Below, piece by piece: positions 9,675-19,400 of a stretch of 64,000 bases of DNA. The translations under genes were made by a program, and so were the position numbers. The notes under the pieces were generated by a model that saw only the letters and a list, made by a program, of their open reading frames with translations, had not been told where the DNA came from and searched no databases. How positions within the stretch are numbered: the stretch's first letter is position 1; each line of letters opens with the position of its first letter. The stretch covers positions 285,095,530 through 285,159,529 of the forward strand of contig OY992536.1 in assembly GCA_963921195.1 (NCBI GenBank), given 5' to 3'. The stretch comes from Pegoplata infirma. Its lineage: Eukaryota > Arthropoda > Insecta > Diptera > Anthomyiidae.

Positions 9675-11790
9675 TTTATATATATAAAAGAGTAATATGA
9701 CTGACTGACATACTCATTCATCATCGCCCAGCCCAAACCGCTGAAGTTAGAGACTTGAAATTTGGACTGTGGTTTGACCTTCAGGAATAAAGATCCACTA
9801 AGGCTGGATTTTTGCCAATGTTGATTCTAAGGGGGTAAAAAGGGAAAAAACTGTACTTTTGGTACTTTTTATATCTCCCGATATAATGGTCTTAGAGACT
9901 TGAAATTTGGACTGTATGTTACCCTCCCGCAATATAGATCCACTATGGCTGGAATTTAGCCAATGGTAAGGGGGTAAAAATGGTAAAAAACTGTACTTTT
10001 GGTACTTTTTAAATCTTCTGATATAATGATCATAGAGACTTGAAATTTGGATTGTATGTTCACCTCCCGGAATATAGATCCATTAAGGCTGGATTTTTGC
10101 CAGTGTTAATTCTAAGGGGGTCAAAAGGGTAAAAAACTGTACTTTTGGTGCTTTTTATATCTCCTGAAATAATGGTCATAGAAACTTGAAATTTGGACAG
10201 TATGTTCACATCCTAGAATATAGATCCTGTACGGCTGGATTATTGCCAATGTTGATTCTAAGAGGGTAAAAAGGGAAAAAAATCTGTACTTTTGGCACCT
10301 TTTATATTTCCTTAAAAAATTGTCACATAGAATTGAAATTTGGACTGTATATTCACCTCCCGGAATATAGATTCCCTAAGGCTGGGTTTTTGCCAATGAT
10401 TTTTCTAATAGGGTAAAAAGGGTAAAAATATGTACTTTTGTTACATTTTATATTTCCTTAAATAATGGTACTAGAAAATGGAAATTTGCAATGTCGGTTC
10501 ACCTTCCCGAAAAAAGATTCACTAAGGCTCGGGTTTTGCCAATGTTGATTCTACTGAGGTAAAATGGGTAAAAAAGTACTTTTGGTACTTTTTTTTATTT
10601 ACTGAAATTTTATTCAAACTTGAAATTTAGAATGTAGGATCCCTTAGTGAAATAAAACATTCTGGAACAAGTACTTTCTGAAAATTCTGTACCGTTTTCA
10701 AAAACTACCTTTTATAAAAAGTACCTTTTATAAAAGGTTCCTTTATAAAAAGTACCTTTTATAAAAAGTACCTTTTAAAAAAGTACCTTTTAATTAAAGT
10801 ACCTTTTATAAAAAGTACATTTTATAAAAAAAAACTTTTATAAAAAATACCTTTTATAAAAAGTACCTTTTATAAAAAGTACCTTTTATAAAAAGTACCT
10901 TTTATAAAAAGTACCTTTTATAAAAAGTACCTTTTATAAAAAGTACCTTTTATAAAAAGTACCTTTTATAAAAAGTACCTTTTATAAAAAGTACCTTTTA
11001 TAAAAAGTACCTTTTATAAAAAGTACCTTTTATAAAAAGTACCTTTTATAAAAAGTACCTTTTATAAAAAGTACCTTTTATAAAAAGTACCTTTTATAAA
11101 AAGTACCTTTTATAAAAAGTACCTTTTATAAAAAGTACCTTTTAAAAAAAGTACCTTTTATAAAAAGTACCTTTTATAAAAAGTACCTTTTATAAAAAGT
11201 ACCTTTTATAAAAAGTACCTTTTATAAAAAGTACCTTTTATAAAAGTACCTTTATAAAAAGTACCTTTTATAAAAAGTACCTTTTATAAAAAGTACCTTT
11301 TATAAAAAGTACCTTTTATAAAAAGTACCTTTTATAAAAAGTACCTTTTATAAAAAGTACCCTTTATAAAAAGTACCTTTTATAAAAAGTACCTTTTATA
11401 AAAAGTACCTTTTATAAAAAGTACCTTTTATAAAAAGTACCTTTTATAAAAAGTACCTTTTATAAAAAGTACCTTTTATAAAAAGTACCTTTTATAAAAA
11501 GTACCTTTTATAAAAAGTACCTTTTATAAAAAGTACCTTTTATAAAAAGTACCTTTTATAAAAAGTACCTTTTATAAAAAGTACCTTTTATAAAAAGTAC
11601 CTTTTATAAAAAGTACCTTTTATAAAAAGTACCTTTTATAAAAAGTACCTTTTGTAAAAAGTACCTTTTAAAAAAGTACCTTTTATAAAAAGTACCTTCT
11701 ATAAAAAGTACCTTTAATAAAAAGTACCTTTTATTAAAGGTACCGAAAGTACACTTTTTGGTACTTTTTTATTTCCTGAGGTATAAATAA
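9675..11790 (+). mobile_element. Helitron copy 1, 3'-truncated, with 16-bp satellite
   Basis: Starts TTTATATATATAAAAGAG, the same as the 5' end of the intact-ended copy at 58641 except for TC changed to TT. 'TGACTGACTGACATACTCAT' and 'CGCCCAGCCCAAACCGCTGA' follow. Six or so ~145-bp units come next (about 9755-10640), each containing 'AGACTTGAAATTTGGACTGT' and 'GTACTTTTGGTACTTTTTAT'. A 1-kb 16-bp satellite follows. The hairpin plus CTAG 3' terminus is missing, so it is truncated or deleted. No RepHel protein is encoded. Confidence 0.65.
10720..11745 (+). repeat. 16-bp satellite, ~64 copies of TACCTTTTATAAAAAG
   Basis: Almost perfect head-to-tail array of the 16-mer, with a few 1-3 base variants. 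Each unit contains the palindrome TTTTATAAAA, and the junction AAAAGTACCTTTT is nearly palindromic, so either strand can fold along its whole length. The unit looks derived from 'GGTACTTTTTAT' inside the neighbouring 145-bp repeats. A second array of the same unit lies at 59156-59820, inside the related Helitron. Confidence 0.95.
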
Positions 11791-11928
11791 AACAAACTTT
11801 TTTGTTTTTTAAATCATCACATTGGTGGAGGGTATTTAAAGATTCGGCACAGCCGAATATAGCTTTCTTACTTGTTTTTAAAATAAATTTCGAAAAACTT
11901 AAATATTACTTCAAAACCGCTAAGTTAC

Positions 11929-12229
11929 CCCACCCTGTAGTACAGGGTGCTGATGTTTGTAACTACCCGAAATATTGGTCCTAGACCCACATTCAAGTGT
12001 ACCGTCCGACTCAGAATCACTTTTAAAATCGATTTAGTGATATCTTTCCGTCCGTCGGTCTGTCCATCTAAACTTTGTATACACGATACAGGTCGAAATT
12101 ATCAATATATTTGGCTGAAATTTAAAACTTAAGTTTCTTTTAACCCAAGGACGAAGCCTTTCGAAATCAGTCCATGTTTAGACATAGCCTTCGTACAACG
12201 TCCCCTTAAAATTTGACTGAAATTTCCCT
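11929..12229 (-). mobile_element. DINE-like fragment, TACCCTACAC subfamily
   Basis: Resembles one end of the element at 6416-7135: 'GTAACTACCCGAAATATTGG', 'CGACTCAGAATCACTTTT' and a short GTCY tract at about 12050. The hairpin end is absent, so it is truncated. Confidence 0.55.
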
Positions 12230-12239
12230 ATTTACCTTA

Positions 12240-14475
12240 AAAAAATAGATTTCGAACTCAATTTCGAAAATTCAAAGTTATGTTCGAATAGTTTAAAAAT
12301 ACATAAGTAATTCGAATAAATATTTTTTTTTCAAAATTTTCTAATATTTCATCTAATTTCTAATAATTTTTGTTTTTAAAAACAAATCCGAAAATATTTT
12401 AAAATGTTGAAAGTTCTTTTTGAGTTGAGTTGAAGGTGGGTCGTACAAGCCTACAAGAAAGCTAGGCTAGTCCATGGCGCTCAGACTTTAAATAGTCCAT
12501 TGTACCGTACCCTGGAAAGGAAGAGAGTTGTGAGTTGAAGAAAGTTCTTTTAGTGGCAGTTACTTTTATATTCGAAACAGGTTAATTTTTGAAAAATTTC
12601 ATATTCGAAAATTCGAACTTAATTTCGAAAATGCAATGTTTAATGATTGCTTTCTTAAAAACAAGTTTAACAATTAAAAAAAACGTGCTTTTACAAGCAA
12701 TATTTCAAACTTTTACTAGAAATTGGTGTTAAATAAAAATTCGAAAATTCTTACTGTATTTCGAAAATGCGAATTTATCTTTTACATAAATTGATAATAG
12801 TGATAGATAAAAGAATAAACATGTTCAAAATTTTAAAATGTTGCAAATTGTTTTAGGGGATGTATTTTTTATGATCTTAACATGCAACGAGTTCAAAAAT
12901 CTCATTTTCGAAAATTCGAACTTAGTTTCGAAAATGCGATTTCAAGAATAAACATGTTCAAAATTTTAAAATGTTACAAATTCTTTTAATCAATGTATTT
13001 GTTATGTTTTATGCATCTTAAAGTATTATGCATCTTATTTTTCGAAATTCGAACTTAATTTCGAAAATGCGAATTTGTGCTTAAAATGAGCTTTAATGAG
13101 TATTTTCTCAAAAAAAGCGTTAAAATTAAAAAAAGGCCCGTTTTTAAAAACATAAGTTCAAAAATTTTAAACAAAGCTTTTTCGAAGCTTAATCAAAAAC
13201 TGGGTTTCAAGAATTAAACTGCTAAAAATTTTAAAATGTTACAAATTCTTTTAATTTATGTTTTATGTTCAAAACATTTTAAGAGTTGAAAAATCTCATT
13301 TTCAAAAATTCGAACTTAATTTCGAAAATGAGAATTAATGATTTAAATAAGCTTGAATGAGTGCTTTCTTATAAATAAGCTTTAAAATTAAAAAAAAAAC
13401 AGCTTTTAAAAAACATATTTTTAAAATTAAAAAAATACACTTTTTCGATGTTTAATTAAAACTGGTTTTCAAGAATAAAAATGCTCAAAATTTAAAAATG
13501 CTGCGAGTCTTTTAGTGGTTGTTTTTTTTTGTGTTCCAAACATGTTAAGAGTTGAAAAATCTCATATTCGAAAATTCGAACTTAATTTCGTAAATGCGAA
13601 TTTATGTTTAAAATAAGTTTTAATTAGTGGTTTCTTAAAAATATGCTTTAAAATCAAAACACAGCTTTAAAAAATAAATTTTAGAAAATAAAAACAAAAA
13701 AGCTTTTTCGAAGTTAAATTAAATACTGGGCTTCAAGAAAAAAATATGCTCAAAATTTTAAAATGTTGTAAATTCTTTTAGTGGTTTTTTTTTGTCTTGT
13801 TAAGAGTTGAAAAATATCATTTTCGAAAATTCGAACTTAATTTCGAAAATCCAAATTTTTGTTTAAAATAAGTTTTAATGAGTGCTTTCCTAAAAATATG
13901 CTATTTTAGAAAATAAAAACAAAAAAACTTTTTGAAGTTGAGCTAAAAACTGGGTTTCAAGAATTAAAATGCTCTAAATTTTAAAATTTTACAAATTCTT
14001 TTAGTGTTTGTTTTTGTTGTCATGTTATGAGTTGAAAAATATCATTCTCGAAAAATCGAATTTAATTTCGAAAATGCGAATTTATGTTTAAAATAAGTTA
14101 AAAAACATCTTTTAAAACAAGATTTTAAAAATTAAAAAAAAAAAAGCTTTTTCGAAGTTAAATTTAAAACTACCTTTTGAGAATAAAAATGTTAAAAATT
14201 TTAAAATGTTACAAATTCTTTTAGTTAATGTATTTTTTATGTTCCAAGCATGTTAAGAGTTGAAAAATCTCATTTTCGAAAATTCGAACTTAATTTCGAA
14301 AATGCGAGTTTATGTTTAAAATAAGTTATACTGGTGTTTTCTTAAAGATATGCTTTACATTTAAAAAAACAGCTATTCAAAACAATATTTTAGAAAATAA
14401 AAACAAAAAAAGCATTTTCGAAGTTAAATTAAAAACTAAAAAAAATATGCTCATAATTTTAAAATGTAACAAATA
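12240..14475 (+). repeat. TTCGAA-rich tandem array, ~260-bp unit
   Basis: Degenerate tandem units with the recurring blocks 'AAATGTTACAAATTCTTTTA', 'CAAACATGTTAAGAGTTGAA' and 'TCGAACTTAATTTCGAAAAT'. The last block falls near 12612, 12917, 13049, 13311, 13577, 13834, 14057 and 14287, giving spacings mostly of 220-300 bp. The array resumes at 16568-17240 after a large insertion and again at 19090-19400 after another. It is A+T-rich and non-coding. Relics of the same blocks are scattered in introns 1 and 2 (for example near 4195 and 7210). Confidence 0.8.
12421..12539. mobile_element. 119-bp SINE-like insertion with 12-bp TSD
   Basis: Flanked by the perfect 12-bp direct repeat GAAAGTTCTTTT at 12409-12420 and 12540-12551. 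The uninterrupted array unit has a single copy. The insert is more G+C-rich than its host and contains 'TAGTCCATTGTACCGTACCC', which resembles 'GTCCATTGTGATACCACGGG' in the insertion at 39017. A duplication of this length points to target-primed reverse transcription, hence a short retroposon. Confidence 0.65.
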
Positions 14476-14491
14476 AAAATTTTAAAATGTT

Positions 14492-16567
14492 GTTTTTTAT
14501 TTTTAGTACCAAAAGGTACATAAAAATAAAATGTATTTATTCGGCCTTTATATATGTATAATAATTCGATTAGAGTTTTATTCTAGTTCGAGGCCCAAAA
14601 ATATTTCTATATATGATATTGTCATAATAGAGTATTTTTAATTTATTGCTTTAAAAAAGTTACTCATCTCATAGTATATCTGTACTGATCAGTTTCATCC
14701 CCACTAAAGGAATCATCAGCAGACTTTAGAGAATCATAGTTGGTCAATCAAACATCAAACCAGACATAATATTCGATATATTTCACAAGTTATATGAGAA
14801 ATATTATTATGAAGGTCCGAAATCTGTTTTCCAACAAAAATAACTCTTTTAAAGCAAAAATTGTATATACTAAATCACCGTCGGTAATTATAAGTATACG
14901 TGTTGCTGTTATTTTACAATAACAACAGTACCTAACCAAACAATAGTGTTGGTAGGATAAGTCGTACTAAACTTTGTGTCAAATGTTGTTTTTTATTTTT
15001 AGTACCAAAAGGTACATAAAAATAAAATGTATTTATTCGGCCTTTATATATGTATATTAGAGTGTCCCTTATTTTGGAAATGTTGGAAATCTTGAGACGG
15101 TACCCGCTCATTTTTTTCCTTTTGACTTAAAAATAACTCAGGAAAAATTTTACGCCCCTAGGACCACGCCTTCCCTACGCGACGGGCCCTTAAAGAGCGG
15201 GGCCTAAAAAATCATTTTTCCATACAAACCAAAAAAATTTTTTTTTGATTTTTAATTTTTTTGTTATTATTTATTATATTACTTGGTTTGCTTATTCACA
15301 ACAAAAAATTTGATTTTGGTGGGATAAGTCTTTCAGCGCTAAAAAATTTTTCGCAAAAAAAAATTTTGAGCCGCCGGGGTCCTACAGTAAAAAATTTTTA
15401 AAAAATATTTTTTTTTAGTTTTGACCAGCAACGGTTTTAGCTGCTATGTTGCTTTAAATGATATATATTCATAAAAAAATATTTTTTGTATCTGTGACAT
15501 CTTAATCGTGTTCTAAAAAAGGGTAAAAAATGCATTGATGATTTTTTTCGATACACGATAAAAATGTCACAAATATGAATAATATTTTTTTTGGAATATA
15601 TATCATTAAAAACAACATAAAAACTAAAACCATTGCTTTTCAAAACTAAAAAAAAATATTTTTTAAAAATTTTTTACCGTAGGATTCCTACGGCTCAAAA
15701 TTTTTTTTTTCGAAAAAGATAAAGATGTCACAGATATGAATAATTTTTTTTTTGGAATATATATCATTTAAAGCAACATAGCAGCTAAAACCGTTGCTGG
15801 TCAAAACTAAAAAAAAATATTTTTTAAAAATTTTTTACTGTAGGACCCCGGCCGCCCAAATTTTTTTTTTGCGAAAAATTTTTTAGCGCTGAAAGACTTA
15901 TCCCTCCAAAATCAAATTTTTTGTCGTGAATAAGCAAACCAAGTAATATAATAATTAATAACAAAAAAATTAAAAATCAAAAAAAAATTTTTTTGGTTTG
16001 TATGGAAAAATGATTTTTTAGGCCCCGCTCTTTAAGGCCCCGTCGCGTAGGGAAGGCGTGGTCCTAGGGGCGTAAAATTTTTCCTGAGTTATTTTTAAGT
16101 CAAAAGGAAAAAAATGAGCGGGTACCGTCTCAAGATTTCCAACATTTCCAAAATAAGGGACACTCTAATGTATATATATTCGATTAGAGTTTTATTCTAG
16201 TTCGAGGCCCAAAAATATTTCTATATATGATATTGTCATAATAGAGTATTTTTAATTTATTGCTTTAAAAAAGTTACTCATCTCATAGTATATCTGTACT
16301 GATCAGTTTCATCCCCACTAAAGGAATCATCATATAACTTGTGAAATATATCGAATATTATGTCTGGTTTGATGTTTGATTGACCAACTATGATTCTCTA
16401 AAGTCTGCTGATGATTCCTTTAGTGGGGATGAAACTGATCAGTACAGATATACTATGAGATGAGTAACTTTTTTAAAGCAATAAATTAAAAATACTCTAT
16501 TATGACAATATCATATATAGAAATATTTTTGGGCCTCGAACTAGAATAAAACTCTAATCGAATATAT
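14492..16567. mobile_element. Composite palindromic element with 16-bp flanking repeat
   Basis: Flanked by AAAATTTTAAAATGTT at 14476-14491 and 16568-16583. It opens with block A ('AGTACCAAAAGGTACATAAA' to 'GCCTTTATATATGTATA'), then block B ('ATTCGATTAGAGTTTTATTC', 'AGTTACTCATCTCATAGTAT'). After a unique middle, A recurs as a direct repeat at about 14983, B recurs at about 16175, and B appears once more inverted at 16395-16567. A second foldback element (15057-16168) sits between the second A and B. A simpler relative is at 48411-49097. No reading frame. Confidence 0.6.
15057..16168. mobile_element. Foldback element TTAGAGTGTCCC, ~500-bp arms
   Basis: Ends TTAGAGTGTCCCTTATTTTG and its reverse complement, flanked by TGTATA at 15051-15056 and 16169-16174. 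The two arms are near-perfect inverted copies for about 450 bp or more, including 'GACGGGCCCTTAAAGAGCGG' at about 15180 against 'CCGCTCTTTAAGGCCCCGTC' at about 16026. It is nested inside the composite element above, at the A/B junction, so it is the younger of the two. The arms being so alike suggests recent insertion or gene conversion. Confidence 0.75.
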
Positions 16568-17240
16568 AAAATTTTAAAATGTTACAAATTCTTTTAGTGA
16601 ATGTATTTTTTATGTTCCAAACATGTTAAGAGTTGAAAAATCTCATTTTCGAAAATTCGCACTTAGTTTCGAAAATGAGAATTTATATTTAAAATAAGTA
16701 TCAATGAGTCTTTTCTTAAAAGTAAGCTTTAAAATTAAAAAAACAGATTTGAAAAATTATATTTAACAATATTAAAACAAAAAAGCTTTTTCGAAGTTAA
16801 ATAAAAAACTGGGTTTCAAGACTTAAAATGCTCAAAATTTGAAAATGTTACAAATTCTTTGTATATGTTGTTTTTTATGTTGCAAACATGTTAAGAGTTA
16901 AAAAATCTCATTTTCGAAAATTCAAACTTAGTTTCGAAAATGAGAATTTATGTTTATAATAAGTATCAATGAGTGTTTTCTTAAAAGTAAGCTTAAAAAT
17001 TAAAAAAAAACAGCTTTTAAAAATGATATGAACGATATAAAAACAAAAAAGCTTTTTCGAAGTCAAATAAAAAACTGGGTTTCAAAAATAAACATAGTCA
17101 AAATTTTAAAATGTTACAAATTCTTTTAGTGAATGTATTTTTAAGTTCGAACTTAATTTCGAAAATGCGAATTTATGATTAAAATAAGCTTTTATGAGTG
17201 CTTTCTTAAAAATAAGCTTTAAAATTAAAAAAACCAGCGT
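16568..17240 (+). repeat. TTCGAA-rich array, continued
   Basis: Two to three more units of the ~260-bp array. They carry 'ATTCTTTTAGTGAATGTATT' and TTTCGAAAATGAGAATTTAT blocks, identical in type to those before the composite insertion. Confidence 0.75.
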
Positions 17241-17429
17241 TTGAAAGGCTACGTTAGCTACCCGTTTTTTTGCTTTTGCTTTTCATATCACTTCAAACAA
17301 TTTCAATATTATAAGTTATACCTTTTGTTTACTTTTCTTTTTTGTGTTTGCTTAAACTACAACAACATGAAAAAAATTAAAACTCCAAACAGAGCAGTAG
17401 CGGAAAACAAATTTTATTGTTGTAGCCTA

Positions 17430-17550
17430 CAAATATACTACAGCAGTATATTTGTAGGCTACAAATATACTACAGTAGTATATTTGTAGGCTACAGTATT
17501 ACTACAGTATTACTACAGTAGTATTACTACAGTATTACTACAGTATCACA
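17430..17550. repeat. GTAGGCTAC / ACTACAGTAGT palindromic cluster
   Basis: Repeats of 'TTTGTAGGCTACAAATATAC', then 'TACTACAGTAGTATATTTGT' and 'AGTATTACTACAG', nearly all locally palindromic. A sister cluster of GTAGGCTAC units lies at 18800-18905, beyond two hAT-like elements. The two may be sub-terminal repeats of one element inserted in the array between about 17240 and 19090. Confidence 0.6.
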
Positions 17551-17802
17551 TTGTAAACAAATGTTGCAATATAAAAACGTGATCATATTAAAAATTTCGT
17601 TAAGATGGTGTAAAATGAATACAACATCGAAAAAAGAATAATAATAATTTTTAATAAAATTCTTTTAATTTTGGTCAAAAAAATATAGAAAAATTTGGAA
17701 TTTTGTCGAATTTTTCGATATTTTCGAATATGTACGCGATTTTAATATTATCGGTCTAGACGCTCAGAAGTTATGAGAAAAACCGTGACATTAACATTGG
17801 GT

Positions 17803-18190
17803 TAGAGATGGGCGCTGGTCACGTGATTCACGTGAATCACGCGTGAGTGATTTTCATTTAAATCACGTGATTGTGAGTGAGTGTGAGCTGAAAAAAAATC
17901 TGAGTGAGTGAGTCATTTATTTTTTGCGTGAGTTTGCGTGATAAGATTTTTAGATTAGCCCATTTTTTTATTTTTTGTAAAAAAATTTTTTTGGAGTTTT
18001 TTTTTTGGTAAGAGAATTTTATTGCGTGACTCACGCGTGAGCGTGATTGAATCTGGCGTGAGTAAGATTTTTATTACTCACGTGAATAGTGAGTGAGCGT
18101 GAATAAAAAAAAAATTGCGTGAGTGATTCGATTATTTTTGCGTGAGCTTGAGTGAGTGTGAGTCAAAATCCACTCACGCACCCATGAAAA
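17803..18190. mobile_element. GTGAGT-rich hAT-like element, first of two
   Basis: Begins TAGAGATGGGCGC and ends 'CACTCACGCACCCAT', so the inner part of the terminal repeat is kept but the last bases at the right are lost. The interior is dominated by CACGTGA, GTGAGTGA and CGCGTGAGT words on both strands. No target duplication is seen. It adjoins a sibling at 18213. Confidence 0.5.
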
Positions 18191-18212
18191 ATACACAAAA
18201 CATGGTTTTAAT

Positions 18213-18628
18213 TAGAGATAGGCGCGTGAGTGATTTTTGACTCACACTCACTCACGCCCACGACAGGAATTTTTGAATCACGCCCACTCACTCACGAGCA
18301 AATTTTTTCTACTTACACTCACAATCACGTGAGTAAATTTAATACAACTCACACTCACTCAAGCTTCACTCACACTCTCGTTGACACACACTCACGAAAC
18401 TCTTATTCATACAAAAAAAAATTAAAAACTAAAATTTGAAAAATCTTTTAAAATTTTCAACAAAATTTAAAGTTCAGCGTAACTTAAAAAATCGACTCAC
18501 GCACACTCACGCAAAAATCTTACTCACGCACACTCCACTCACACGCGCGTGAGTAAAATTGAATTTAGTCACACTCAAGCGTGGTCACGCGTGAATCACG
18601 TTCTAATCTGCTCATGTGCCCATCTCTA
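18213..18628. mobile_element. GTGAGT-rich hAT-like element with 8-bp TSD
   Basis: Begins TAGAGATAGGCGCGTGAG and ends GTGCCCATCTCTA, flanked by GTTTTAAT (18205-18212) and CTTTTAAT (18629-18636), a 7-of-8 target duplication typical of hAT. The interior is a dense mix of ACTCAC and CACGCG words, and the reading frame across it is only repeat. Confidence 0.65.
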
Positions 18629-18799
18629 CTTTTAATGACAAGGGAACACCACAACAATGTTTGCCAAAGTTTTTTTTTTGAGAAGTTGAATTATAATTTT
18701 ACATTAAAACAATCCAACCCTATTCTTTATACACATTAAAATAAAACAGTTATGTTAAACAAGATAAGTGTGTGTGTGTGTTATAGTTTTATTAAATTT

Positions 18800-18905
18800 T
18801 TTCTTTGTAGGCTACAAAAACAATATTTGTAGGCTACCAAAAATAATTTGTAGGCTACAGGTAGGCTACCAAAAATAATTTGTAGGCTACTTGTAGGCTA
18901 CACAA
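18800..18905. repeat. GTAGGCTAC palindromic cluster, second
   Basis: Five or more copies of TTTGTAGGCTAC, alternating with CAAAAATAA spacers. Companion of the cluster at 17430-17550. Confidence 0.6.
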
Positions 18906-19089
18906 TTCTAATGTTTTTGTTTTTTTTGCTACTTATTCATTTTTAAAAACAATCGTAAGCTATCGCTACAAAAACAGAAATGTGCAAGTATTAGTAGCTA
19001 TAGCAATTGAATGATTTACATATTGTTTGTTTTTAAAACTACACATATCGGCAATTTTGGTTGTTTAAGCTACTTTCTTCGTAGTAATT

Positions 19090-19400
19090 AAATCACTGAA
19101 AAAAACGCGTTTAAAAAAGATATTTTGAAAATTAAAAAAATTGCTTTTCGAAGTTAAATTTAAAACTGGGTTTCAAGAATTAAAATGCTCAAAATTCTTT
19201 AAATGGTTGTTTTAATGTTCCAAACATGTCAAGAATTGAAAAATCTCATTTTCGAAAATTCGAACTTAATTTCGAAAATTAAAATTTATGTTTTAAAAGC
19301 TTTAATAAGTGCTTTCTTTAAAATAACATTTAAAATAAAAAAAACCCAGCTTTTAAAAATTATATTTTTAAGTTTAACTCTGAATTAGTTTTAAAATAAT
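19090..19400 (+). repeat. TTCGAA-rich array, last unit
   Basis: One more unit of the array ('CAAACATGTCAAGAATTGAA', then TTCGAACTTAATTTCGAAAA) after the 17240-19090 interruption. Beyond it the sequence becomes unique A+T-rich intron. Confidence 0.7.

Larger units (their letters stand above)
8888..11878 (-). mobile_element. DINE-type element split by a Helitron
   Basis: The + strand left edge is 'ACCCTCCACTCTGGTGATAG' followed by 'TATATATAAGTTTGTCATTC', the mini-me core. The right edge at about 11825-11878 is 'GGTGGAGGGTATTTAAAGAT', then the hairpin TTCGGCACAGCCGAA and 'CTTACTTGTTTT'. These are the two ends of one element in reverse orientation. About 2.1 kb of Helitron-type sequence (9675-~11790) separates them, so that element inserted later. 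Confidence 0.65.

Noticed and set aside
10720..11745. CRISPR-like array
   Set aside because: The 16-bp units are head-to-tail with no spacers, in an insect intron.
18230..18439. Thr/His/Ser-rich frame
   Set aside because: Translation of ACTCAC repeats within a hAT-like element.
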